DNA from: Micromonospora acroterricola
GTDB lineage: Bacteria > Actinomycetota > Actinomycetes > Mycobacteriales > Micromonosporaceae
Direction of reading: 5' to 3'
Length of the DNA stretch: 64,000 bases
Assembly: GCF_003172955.1 (NCBI RefSeq)
Contig: NZ_QGKR01000195.1
Location: 39,632 to 103,631, forward strand
Shown: one piece after another, positions 23,148 through 31,617 of the stretch
How the letters are laid out: every line of letters begins with the position of its first letter
Numbering within the stretch: the stretch's first letter is position 1
Program-made: the position numbers and the translations under genes
The notes under the pieces: model-generated
Seen by the model: only the letters and a program-made list of their open reading frames with translations
The model's database searches: none
Told to the model about the DNA's origin: nothing

Positions 23148-26132
23148 ATGCGGAACAGGCGCCTCCGGCGCGGAATCACCGCCCTCGCCCTCGCCCTGCT
23201 GGCCCTACCGGCCGTTCCCGGCACGGCGCTCGCCGAACCCACCTACCCCTTCCGAGATCCACACCTGCCCGTGAACGCCCGGGTCGACGACCTGCTCGGC
23301 CGGCTCACCCAGGACGAGAAGATCTCGTGGCTGCACCAGTACCAGCCGGCCGTTCCCCGGCTGGGCATCGGCCTGTTCAAGACCGGCACCGAGGCCCTGC
23401 ACGGGGTCGCCTGGTCGACCGACATCGACAACAACGGCGCGGTGGTGAAGGCCAACGGAACTGTCTTCCCCCAGCCGGTGGGCATGGCGAGCACCTGGAA
23501 CACCGACCTGATCCAGCGGGTCGGCTCGGCCGTCGGCGACGAGGCGCGCGGCTACCACGCACTGAACCCCCGGGTCTGGGGTCTCAACCTCTGGGCGCCG
23601 GTGGTCAACCTGCTCCGCGACCCGCGCTGGGGCCGCAACGAGGAGGGCTACTCCGAGGACCCGTTGCTCACCGGCGCGATCTCCACGGCGTACGGCTCGG
23701 GGATGACCGGCGGGGACCCCGACCACCTGAAGAGCGCCCCGACCCTCAAGCACTACCTGGCCTACAACAACGAGGTCCGGCGCGACGTCACCTCCTCGAA
23801 CGTGCCGCCACGGGTGCTCAACGAGTACGACCGCGCCGCCTTCAAGCCGGCCATCGCCGCTGACGCGGCGACCGGGGTGATGGCCGCGTACAACCTGATC
23901 AACGGTCGTCCCGCAACCGTGGACCCGGACCTGGCCACGGTGGTGCGCGGCTGGACCGACCAGCCGCTGATGAACGTCACGGACGCCTGGGCGCCGAACA
24001 ACCTCGTCGCCTCCCAGGGGTACTACGCCACCCAGGCCGAGGCGAACGCCGCGATCATCAAGGCCGGCCTCAGCAGCTTCATCACCGACGACACCAACGC
24101 TCAGCCGACCGTGACGGCCATCAAGCAGGCGCTGGCCACCGGGCTGCTCACCGAGGGGGACATCGACGCCCGGATCCGGGAGATCCTCAACGTCCGGTTC
24201 CGGTTGGGTGAGTTCGACCCGGGCGGCGGCCGGTACGGCGGCATCACCCCGGACGTCATCAACAGCCCGGAACACCAGCGGCTGGCCCGGCAGGCCGCCG
24301 GCGAGGCGATGGTGCTGCTGAAGAACTCCCGGCAGGCGCTACCGCTGGACCCGGCCCGGACCCGCAAGGTCGCCGTCCTGGGTCCGCTGGCCGACACGCT
24401 CTACTCCGACTGGTACGGCGGTGACCTGCCGTACGAGGTGACCGCGCTCGACGGTATCCGCGAACGGCTGGGCGCCTCGGCCAGCGTCAGCGGGCTCGAC
24501 GGGGCGGACCGGATCGCACTGAAGGATCCGGCGACCGGCCGGTACGTCACGGCAACCGGCACCACCGACGCCGACCCGGTCGCGGCCACCGGCGCCACCG
24601 CCGCGCTCGCCGCCCAGTTCGACGTGGTGGACTGGGGCCAGGACGTGGTGACGCTGCGCAACGCCGCCAACGGCCGTTACCTCGGCTACAACTGGGGGCC
24701 GTTCCTCACCCGCGACGAGCAGCCGAACGGCTGGTACGTGCAGCAGCAGTTCAAGCTGGAGCCGCAGGCCGACGGAACGGTCGCGCTGCGCTACGCCGGC
24801 TACGAGACCACGGAGAGCTGGTTCGGCGCCGACACGTACGTCACGGTCGGCCCGGACGGCGCCCTCAAACTCGGCGCGTCCACGGCGGCCGACGCGACCC
24901 ACTTCAGTCGCGAGGTGCTCAGCAGCGGAATCGACCGGGCCGTCGCGGCGGCCAAGGCGGCCGACACCGCCGTCCTGGTCGTCGGCAGCAACCCCTTCAT
25001 CAACGGGCGCGAGGCGCACGACCGCACCTCCACGGCACTGAGCGCCGGCCAGGAGGCGCTGGTCAAGGCCGTGGCCAAGGCCAACCCGCGTACGGTGTTG
25101 GTGCTCCAGACCAGCTACCCGGTCACCATCGACTGGGAGCAGGAGCACGTCCCGGCCATCGTCTGGACCACCCACGCGGGCGCCGAGACCGGGCACGCCG
25201 TCGCCGACGTCCTGTTCGGCGACCGCAACCCGTCCGGCAAGCTCACCCAGACCTGGTACCGCTCGGACGGGCAACTGCCACCAGACCTGCTGGAGTACGA
25301 CATCATCACGTCCGGGCAGACCTACCTGTACAGCAGCGCGAAGCCGCTGTATCCGTTCGGCCACGGGCTGTCGTACACCCGGTTCCGGTACGGCCCGCCG
25401 CGCACCGGCGCCACCTCGGTCGCGGCCGACGGCACCATCACCGTCAGCGTCGACGTGACCAACACCGGCAGCCGGGCCGGTTCCGAGGTGGCCCAGCTCT
25501 ACACCCACCAGCGGACCTCGCGGGTCAAGACCCCGATCCGCCAGCTCAAGGCGTTCCAGCGGGTGGAACTCGCACCCGGGCAGACCCGGACCGTGACGCT
25601 GCGACTGCCCGCCGTCGACCTGGCGCACTGGGACGTCACCCGCAGCCGGTGGGTGGTCGAGTCGTCCGTCCACGACCTGATGGTGGGCGCGTCCGCGAAG
25701 GACATCCGGGCCCGGACCGCGATTCGGGTACGGGGTGAGGTGATCCCGGCCCGTGACCTGTCCCGCTCCACCCGGGCGGAGAACTTCGACCGGTACGCCG
25801 GGGTCCGGCTGGTCGACGAGACGAAGGCCAGTGGTACGGCCGTCGGCGCCACCGCGCCCGGCCAGTGGATCGCCTTCGCCGGTTCCGCGCTACGCCCCGG
25901 TGCGCACACCCTCACCGCGAGGGTCGCCAAGGCCGGCGCGGGCGCCAGCACGATCCAGGTCCGGCTGGGCTCGCCCACCGGGCGGCTGCTGGGCACGGCC
26001 ACCGTGCCCAGCACCGGCGACGACTACCGGTACGTCGACGTCAGCGCCGAGTTGACCCGCGCCGCCGGCACCCACGACGTGTACCTGGTGTTCGATTCCG
26101 CGCTGCGGCTGGCGAACTTCTCCATCCGGTGA
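23148..26132 (+). CDS. Secreted GH3 beta-glycosidase with inserted fascin-like trefoil
   Basis: A 994-residue secreted enzyme; AGGAG lies 6 bases before ATG and the signal peptide ends GTALAEPTYPF. GH3 N-domain follows with EALHGVAW, DPRWGRNEEGYSEDP and LKHYLAYNNE; the likely nucleophile Asp is in LMNVTDAWAPN. In GH3 C an inserted beta-trefoil of about 120 residues lies near residues 455-575 (RIALKDPATGRYVTATG, VTLRNAANGRYLGYNWG). GH3 C resumes with AVLVVGSNPFINGREAHDR. A fibronectin-III-like domain (YPFGHGLSYTRF onward) and a C-terminal CBM6-like module end the chain. It removes terminal beta-linked sugars; xylose or glucose specificity is open. Confidence 0.9.
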   Translation: MRNRRLRRGITALALALLALPAVPGTALAEPTYPFRDPHLPVNARVDDLLGRLTQDEKISWLHQYQPAVPRLGIGLFKTGTEALHGVAWSTDIDNNGAVVKANGTVFPQPVGMASTWNTDLIQRVGSAVGDEARGYHALNPRVWGLNLWAPVVNLLRDPRWGRNEEGYSEDPLLTGAISTAYGSGMTGGDPDHLKSAPTLKHYLAYNNEVRRDVTSSNVPPRVLNEYDRAAFKPAIAADAATGVMAAYNLINGRPATVDPDLATVVRGWTDQPLMNVTDAWAPNNLVASQGYYATQAEANAAIIKAGLSSFITDDTNAQPTVTAIKQALATGLLTEGDIDARIREILNVRFRLGEFDPGGGRYGGITPDVINSPEHQRLARQAAGEAMVLLKNSRQALPLDPARTRKVAVLGPLADTLYSDWYGGDLPYEVTALDGIRERLGASASVSGLDGADRIALKDPATGRYVTATGTTDADPVAATGATAALAAQFDVVDWGQDVVTLRNAANGRYLGYNWGPFLTRDEQPNGWYVQQQFKLEPQADGTVALRYAGYETTESWFGADTYVTVGPDGALKLGASTAADATHFSREVLSSGIDRAVAAAKAADTAVLVVGSNPFINGREAHDRTSTALSAGQEALVKAVAKANPRTVLVLQTSYPVTIDWEQEHVPAIVWTTHAGAETGHAVADVLFGDRNPSGKLTQTWYRSDGQLPPDLLEYDIITSGQTYLYSSAKPLYPFGHGLSYTRFRYGPPRTGATSVAADGTITVSVDVTNTGSRAGSEVAQLYTHQRTSRVKTPIRQLKAFQRVELAPGQTRTVTLRLPAVDLAHWDVTRSRWVVESSVHDLMVGASAKDIRARTAIRVRGEVIPARDLSRSTRAENFDRYAGVRLVDETKASGTAVGATAPGQWIAFAGSALRPGAHTLTARVAKAGAGASTIQVRLGSPTGRLLGTATVPSTGDDYRYVDVSAELTRAAGTHDVYLVFDSALRLANFSIR

Positions 26133-26310
26133 CCGGAGCCGGGGCCGGGGCCGGGGCCGGGTCGATCGTCGACCCGGTCCCGGGCCGGCCGCCTGCTGAG
26201 CATGCCGGTGGACGAGCCGAGGAACCCGAAGGTGGTTGGATCCGCTCCGGGAGGTCGCGGTGTCGCCCACGTCCCGGAACTCGTCCTGATGCTGGACGAG
26301 TTCCGTTTTG

Positions 26311-26937
26311 ATGACGCCAGTGTGGGAAGCAAACGGTGTGGCGGAGTCGAAGCGGCGTCGGCTGGCGGAAGACGACCTGTTGAAGGGATTCGACCAGACA
26401 GGGCCGAGCGGAGGAAGACTCGGTGGCTTCTTCGCCATCACCATCGGCGCGTCCCTGTACGCGTGGCATGTTGCTTTCAGCTTCGGCGCTTACGGCACAC
26501 TCCTCTACCCGTTTCGGCAGCAACTGTTCGTCGTGGCGATGGTCGTGCTGCTGGGAGCGTTGATCATGCGCTCTCGGACGCGGATCCATCCGTGGCTGCT
26601 GGCCCTGTTCGCTCCTCCGCTCCTGCTCACCCTGGTGCGGCTCGTCTTTCCGGCCAGTGAGTCAGGTGCCTTCTCAACTGTCGTGGATCGGATCCTGCTC
26701 GTGGCGACCGTGGCTGTGTCGCCGATCGTTGCCTGGGTCGTCGCGCGGTTGCTCGCACCGGACTACTTCACCCTGCCGGACCGACGAGCCAAGATCGCAG
26801 TCGTGGCTGTTGTCGCCGCCGTGACACTCACCGGCTATGCCGTTGGCCGGTTGAACGATCGCTTCCTCACCTGCGGAGACTTCCAGGTCGCCGGCGATGC
26901 CGAGCCAGAGAACTGCTCCCACGTATCCCCTCGCTGA
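26311..26937 (+). CDS. Hypothetical four-pass membrane protein
   Basis: A 208-residue protein of no recognised family. After a charged N-terminus (AESKRRRLAEDDLLKGFDQ) come hydrophobic segments at about 38-58, 66-84, 93-112, 124-148 and 160-178. A short extracytoplasmic end follows with two Cys (FLTCGDFQV, PENCSHV) that could form a disulfide. ATG at 26311 and GTG at 26338 (GGGAAG 8 bases upstream) are both possible. Codon use is less G/C-biased than in its neighbours. It sits between the GH3 gene and a kinase-like gene without obvious linkage. Confidence 0.65.
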   Translation: MTPVWEANGVAESKRRRLAEDDLLKGFDQTGPSGGRLGGFFAITIGASLYAWHVAFSFGAYGTLLYPFRQQLFVVAMVVLLGALIMRSRTRIHPWLLALFAPPLLLTLVRLVFPASESGAFSTVVDRILLVATVAVSPIVAWVVARLLAPDYFTLPDRRAKIAVVAVVAAVTLTGYAVGRLNDRFLTCGDFQVAGDAEPENCSHVSPR

Positions 26938-27157
26938 CCGGTGGACGCATGACGCTTGCCTCTCCGCTCCCTCCACCGGTTCCGTCACCCGAGACGACGC
27001 GGAAGAGGTGCGACGAAAGGTTGAGAGCCGTGCGGCTGCCGCCTTCGACCGCGTCTAATGGTTGCCAGCGCCGTCGTGCCCGGGTCTGCGCTTCCTTGAC
27101 GGCCTCGTCGACAGTGCGCGCGTCGGTGATTTGCTGAAGGACGGTGGTGGAGAGCGC

Positions 27158-27727
27158 ATGGTGGCTGACGCCCTCCCGACCGGCAGTCCGGACACGATCC
27201 TCGTCTGCGTCCGGGGCAACTCCGGCTCGGGTAAGAGCAGCATCGCCCGGCAGTTGCGGCGTCGGCACGGTCGGGGCTGTGCGCTGGTCGAGCAGGACTA
27301 CCTGCGGCGCATCGTGCTGCGCGAGCGGGACAAGCCCGGCGGCGCGGCGCCGGCGCTCATCGGGCAGACCGTCCGGTTCGCGCTCGACCACGGCTACCAC
27401 GTCGTGCTGGAGGGCATCCTGCACACCAGCCGCTACCGGAGCATGCTGACGGGCCTGCGGGACGGTCACCGGGGGCAGTCGCTGTTCTGCTACCTCGACG
27501 TGTCCCTGCCCGAGACTCTGCGCCGGCACCTCACCCGCCCACAGGTCAGCGAGTTCACCGCCGAGCAGATGAGTGGCTGGTACGCCGCGCACGACGTCCT
27601 CGGCTGGCCCGACGAACTTGTCCTCGCGGAGAGCACCGGGCTGGAGGAAGCCGTCGAGGCCATCGCCGCGGCCGCCGGGCTACCCCAGACCGGCCGCGAC
27701 GACGACGTACTCCCGATCGTTCCGTAG
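27158..27727 (+). CDS. P-loop kinase/AAA-family ATPase
   Basis: A 189-residue cytosolic P-loop protein. Walker A is GNSGSGKSSIARQL near residue 20. LVEQDYLRRIVL and YHVVLEGILHTSRYRSML fit the nucleoside-kinase/zeta-toxin-like fold, with a lid-region Arg in PETLRRHLTRPQVSEF. Actinobacterial homologues are called AAA ATPase or kinase with unknown substrate. A GGTGGAG site is 5 bases before ATG. There is no antitoxin-like partner, so a toxin role is not supported. It converges with the GH99-type gene. Confidence 0.8.
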   Translation: MVADALPTGSPDTILVCVRGNSGSGKSSIARQLRRRHGRGCALVEQDYLRRIVLRERDKPGGAAPALIGQTVRFALDHGYHVVLEGILHTSRYRSMLTGLRDGHRGQSLFCYLDVSLPETLRRHLTRPQVSEFTAEQMSGWYAAHDVLGWPDELVLAESTGLEEAVEAIAAAAGLPQTGRDDDVLPIVP

Positions 27728-27740
27728 GCGCGACGGGCGG

Positions 27741-29258
27741 TCAGCCGCCGACCAGGTCGAACCGCTCCCAGGGCCCGATCGCGGTCCGGTTCGCGATCAG
27801 CGGCGCGGCCCCGGCGTTGTCGGCGACCACGTACCGGTCGTTGACCGCGGCGCGCAGGCTCACGCTCCCGTCACCGTTGCGGACGAGGTGGAACCTCTCC
27901 CACAGCCCGACCGCCGTCCGGTTGGCGATCAGCGGGGCGGCTCCGGCGTTCTCCGCGGTCACGTACCGGCCGTTGACGCGGGAACGCAGGGAGACCGTGC
28001 CGCCGCCGAGGTCGGCGAGGTCGAACTGCTCGGCCGTGCCGATCGCGGTCTGGTCGGCGATCAGGGCGGAGGCGCCACCGGCAGCGGCGCTGACGTAGCG
28101 GCCGTTGGCGTGGGCGCGCAGACTCACCGGCCGCTGCGGGCCGGGCGCCGGGTCGACGGAGGGATCGAACCGGCTGGCCCAGTAGCGGGTCCGTTCCAGG
28201 TAGGCGGTCTCGGAGGCGACACCGGTGCGGCCGTACGCGCCCGAGTAGGTCAGGTAGCCGTGCCCGCCCGGCGGGTTCGCGCTCGCCGGCTCGATGGTCG
28301 AGCCCTCGTGCCACTCGTTGAACGAGGTGATGGACACCCAGGTCGGCGGGCCGCCGTGCGCGGGGTTCAACGCGTTGGTCCACTGCTGGTCGTACATGGC
28401 GCCGTTGGCCCGGTCGGCGGTCGGTGTGGTGTTGCCCGGGACCGCCCGGTCGTCGAGGTAGCCGGGCGCCACCGAGGGCGCCCAGACGAGGCCGTTGGCC
28501 CGGCAGTAGGCACTGGTGGACGCCCAGCCGGGGGCAGTCGCACCGGCGATCCCGTCGTAGGTGTACATCCCGCCGAAGTGGGCGACCTTGGTGGTGTCGG
28601 TGGTCTGGGCCAGCACGATGCTGGTGTTGCGGACCTGCGCCAGCGGCGACCAGTCGGTGATCCGCAGGCTCTCGAAGACGTAGAACGGCGCCCGGTTGCC
28701 GTGTGCCGCGTCCCGGTGGAACGCGGGGTGGCTGCCGTACCGGTTGTGGATGTAGGTGATGTCGGCGACGGTCGAGGCGGCCGTCCGCCCGGTGTACGGC
28801 TCGAGGTGCCAGGCGACCCGCAGCCCGTACTCGGCGGCCGCGTCCAGCACGGTCCGGGCCAGGTTGTCCTCGTAGGAACCCTGGCCCCACCAGCTGTAGA
28901 CGAGCACCCCGACCCCGGCGTCCCGGATCCAGGCCATGTGCTGACGCACGGTGGCCGGGTCGCCGGAGTCGTACGCGCCCAACGTCGGGTAGAAGTTCGC
29001 GCCGACGTCCTGCGGTGGGGTGTGACCGCCCTGCGGCCAGTGCCGGTAGCTGCCGGCGACGCTGGGGTTGCCGTACCAGGAGTAGTAGAAGATGTGCACG
29101 TTGCTGGCGGTGGCGGCCATGGGCTGGATCGGCGCGGCGGCGGCGGTCGGCGGCTGCGCCGCCGCGCGCGCCTGGGCGAGTGGGGTGGGGGCGGCGGCGA
29201 GACCGATCGCCGCGACCAGGGCGGCGACCACGCGCAGCCAGCGGTTCTTCGGGTGCAT
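27741..29258 (-). CDS. Secreted GH99-type endo-alpha-mannosidase with fascin-like domain
   Basis: A 505-residue secreted protein with a signal peptide of about 30 residues and Ala/Pro linker. The catalytic domain (about 52-360) has VHIFYYSWYGNP, DVGANFYPTLGAYDSGD, VLVYSWWGQG, VAWHLEPYTGR and SFNEWHEGSTIEPA, the GH99 family pattern (endo-alpha-1,2-mannosidase/mannanase) with the catalytic Glu region. The last 135 residues are a beta-trefoil of three fascin-like repeats (NGRYVSAAAGGASALIAD, NGRYVTAENAGAAPLIAN, NDRYVVADNAGAAPLIAN). By family it cuts alpha-mannans internally. The trefoil probably binds carbohydrate (inference). Confidence 0.9.
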   Translation of the reverse strand: MHPKNRWLRVVAALVAAIGLAAAPTPLAQARAAAQPPTAAAAPIQPMAATASNVHIFYYSWYGNPSVAGSYRHWPQGGHTPPQDVGANFYPTLGAYDSGDPATVRQHMAWIRDAGVGVLVYSWWGQGSYEDNLARTVLDAAAEYGLRVAWHLEPYTGRTAASTVADITYIHNRYGSHPAFHRDAAHGNRAPFYVFESLRITDWSPLAQVRNTSIVLAQTTDTTKVAHFGGMYTYDGIAGATAPGWASTSAYCRANGLVWAPSVAPGYLDDRAVPGNTTPTADRANGAMYDQQWTNALNPAHGGPPTWVSITSFNEWHEGSTIEPASANPPGGHGYLTYSGAYGRTGVASETAYLERTRYWASRFDPSVDPAPGPQRPVSLRAHANGRYVSAAAGGASALIADQTAIGTAEQFDLADLGGGTVSLRSRVNGRYVTAENAGAAPLIANRTAVGLWERFHLVRNGDGSVSLRAAVNDRYVVADNAGAAPLIANRTAIGPWERFDLVGG

Positions 29259-29421
29259 GACGCTCCAACGGGTCGGGGGCAGCCGGTGCGGCCGGGGGAC
29301 GCCGGCCGCACCGGCTGCCCTGGTGGTGGTCCGCCGTCGCCGGAGGGGATGGTCCGACGGCGGGCCCGGTGGGGGATCGGTGCCTCGGGAGGCGAGGCGG
29401 TGGAACGGGGAGGCGACAGGG

Positions 29422-31548
29422 TCAGGTGCCGTGGACCTCCAGCTCCCACAGCGAGTAGCCGTACGCGGGCAGGGCGCGCTGGGTGCCCTGGACGCGCAGG
29501 TAGCGGCCGGTGGCCGAGATGGGGATGTCGTCCACGCCGCCGTCGCCGGTGGTCGTGGTGTGGACGGGCGACCACGTCACGTTGTCCGTGGACACCTGCA
29601 CCTGGTACGCCCGCGCGTACGCCGCCTCCCAGGTCAACCGGACCCGGTCGAGGGTGCGGGACGCCCCGAGGTCCACGGTGATCCACTGCGGGTCGGCGTA
29701 GGCGCTGCCCCAGCGGGTGCCCGTGTTGCCGTCCACCGCGTTGGTGGCGACGTGTGCGCTGCCCGGCTCGACGCTGGACGCGGTGACCGGCCGGCCCCGG
29801 GAGAGCAGGGTGCCGCCGGACGGGGTGCCGTAGACGTTGAGGTCCCACAGCGAGTAGCCCCACTGGGTGGCCCGCTGGGTGCCGTACACCCGCAGGTAGC
29901 GGCCGGTGCCAGCGACGGTGAGGTCGTCGACGCCGCCGTCCCCGCTGGTCGTGGTGTGGACCGGCGACCAGGTGACGTTGTCCGGCGACACCTGCACCTG
30001 GTACGCCCGCGCGTGGGCCGTCTCCCAGGCCAGCCGGACCCGGTTGACCGCGTACGTGGCGCCCAGGTCGACGGTGATCCACTGCGGGTCGGCGTACGCG
30101 CTGCCCCACCGGGTGCCCGCGTTGCCGTCCACGGCGTTGGCGGCCACGTGCGCGCTGCCTGGCTCCACACTGGACGCGATCACCGGCCGACCTCGGGCCA
30201 CGTCGGTGGCGGGAGGCTCGCTCGGGCCGTCGGTCCTGATCCGCACGTTGCGGTAGTTGATGTCCAGCCCGGCGCCGTCGTTCTGCAACCCGATGTACCC
30301 GTTGGCGATGGCCCGGCCGCTGACGTAGTCATTGATCTTGACTCCGTTGAGCCAGATCTCGACCCGCTGGCCGTGCACCCCGATCTCGTAGGTGTTCCAG
30401 GAGCCGGGAGGGTTGAGGGCCTCCGCACGGGCGGCCTGGTTCGGCGCCTGGAAGCTGTAGACGCTGCCGGTGGTGCGCGAGGGGTCGGCGTCGGTCGCGT
30501 CGATCTGGATCTCGTGGCCGGCGTCCACCGGGCCCCACGGGTCGCCCTGCGGGTCGGGGAACCCGATGAAGACCCCGCCGTTGTCGTCGCCCGGCATCAT
30601 CCAGTCGACCTTGAGTGAGTAGTTGCCGAAGGTGCGCACCGGGTACCAGAGCAACCCCATGCCGCCGTACGAGGTGAGGGTCCCGTCGGCCAGGGTGAAG
30701 CCGCCCGACCCGGCCTGCCGCCACTGCGCGAGACTGGCCTCGGTGCCGTCGAACAGCGGGGTGTAGCCGGGCTCCGGCCGGCAGTCGGCCGCCACGGCGC
30801 CGGCCGCCACCTGGATGCCGCCGAGCAGCATGCGGGTGAAGTTCGGGTCGCTGTAACTCTCCTCGGTGTGGCCGAGGCCGGTGTACCAGGAGCGTCCGCC
30901 GCCGTAGCCGTGGCACCAGGTGATCGGGTGGTCGCCACCCATCGACCCGCCGCTGTACGACGACTCGTCGAGGCTGGCCAGCACCTTGACCGCGGAGCGG
31001 GGGTTGGCGCGGTAGTTGTACCACTCGTCGGTGCGGGTCCAGGTCGACGGTAGGTGCGCGGTCGAGGGGTTGGCCCGGTCCTCGACCCGGACGGTCGCCT
31101 GCTGGGTCGCCGGGTGCGAGGCGAAGTACGCCCCGACCAGACCGCCGTACCACGGCCAGTCGTACTCGGTGTCGGCGGCGGCGTGCACGCCGACGAAGCC
31201 ACCCCCGGCGCTCATGTACGCCTCGAACGCGCTCTGCTGACCGGCGTCGAGCACGTCTCCGGTCGTGCTGAGGAAGACCACCGCCTGGTACTGGGCGAGG
31301 TTGGCCGTGGTGAAGGTGGCCGCGTCCTCGGTGGAGGTGACGGTGAAGCCGTTCGCCGCGCCGAGCTGCTGGATCGCGGCGACGCCGTTCGGGATGGAGG
31401 AGTGCCGGAAGCCGGCGGTCTTGGAGAAGACCAGGATCTTGGTCAGCGGTGCGGCCTCGGCCGGGGCCGAGGTCACCGTCGCCGTGCCGGCGGCGACGGT
31501 GAGTCCGGCGACCACGGCGGCGACCGCGGTGATGGCGCGTCTGCGCAT
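29422..31548 (-). CDS. ThuA-DUF1080-double F5/8C secreted protein
   Basis: A 708-residue secreted multidomain protein. After a signal peptide ending APAEAA comes a ThuA-like glutamine-amidotransferase-fold domain (about 36-245: ILVFSKTAGFRHSSIP, GGGFVGVHAAADTEYDWPWY). A DUF1080 (3-keto-disaccharide hydrolase) lectin-like domain follows (about 260-440: TPLFDGTEASLAQWR, NGGVFIGFPDPQ). Two tandem F5/8 type C (CBM32-like) domains then end the chain (about 450-575 and 580-708), each with SSVEPGSAHVA and AVDGN-GTRWGSAYADPQW. It likely acts on oxidised or keto-sugars, by homology of ThuA and DUF1080. Confidence 0.88.
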   Translation of the reverse strand: MRRRAITAVAAVVAGLTVAAGTATVTSAPAEAAPLTKILVFSKTAGFRHSSIPNGVAAIQQLGAANGFTVTSTEDAATFTTANLAQYQAVVFLSTTGDVLDAGQQSAFEAYMSAGGGFVGVHAAADTEYDWPWYGGLVGAYFASHPATQQATVRVEDRANPSTAHLPSTWTRTDEWYNYRANPRSAVKVLASLDESSYSGGSMGGDHPITWCHGYGGGRSWYTGLGHTEESYSDPNFTRMLLGGIQVAAGAVAADCRPEPGYTPLFDGTEASLAQWRQAGSGGFTLADGTLTSYGGMGLLWYPVRTFGNYSLKVDWMMPGDDNGGVFIGFPDPQGDPWGPVDAGHEIQIDATDADPSRTTGSVYSFQAPNQAARAEALNPPGSWNTYEIGVHGQRVEIWLNGVKINDYVSGRAIANGYIGLQNDGAGLDINYRNVRIRTDGPSEPPATDVARGRPVIASSVEPGSAHVAANAVDGNAGTRWGSAYADPQWITVDLGATYAVNRVRLAWETAHARAYQVQVSPDNVTWSPVHTTTSGDGGVDDLTVAGTGRYLRVYGTQRATQWGYSLWDLNVYGTPSGGTLLSRGRPVTASSVEPGSAHVATNAVDGNTGTRWGSAYADPQWITVDLGASRTLDRVRLTWEAAYARAYQVQVSTDNVTWSPVHTTTTGDGGVDDIPISATGRYLRVQGTQRALPAYGYSLWELEVHGT

Positions 31549-31617
31549 GAGGGCTCCTTGCGGGGGTCGGAGACGATGCCGGAGCGGCGGGCCCTGCTCG
31601 GGCCCGCCGCTCCGGCG

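Noticed and set aside
26867..27592. Minus-strand ORF of 241 codons over the kinase-like gene
   Set aside because: Most of it is antisense to a P-loop kinase with clear motifs; the part in the intergenic gap (QITDARTVDEAVKEAQ) looks protein-like but has no start or known family.
27158..27727. Zeta-type toxin of a toxin-antitoxin pair
   Set aside because: P-loop fold fits, but no small antitoxin gene overlaps or adjoins it.
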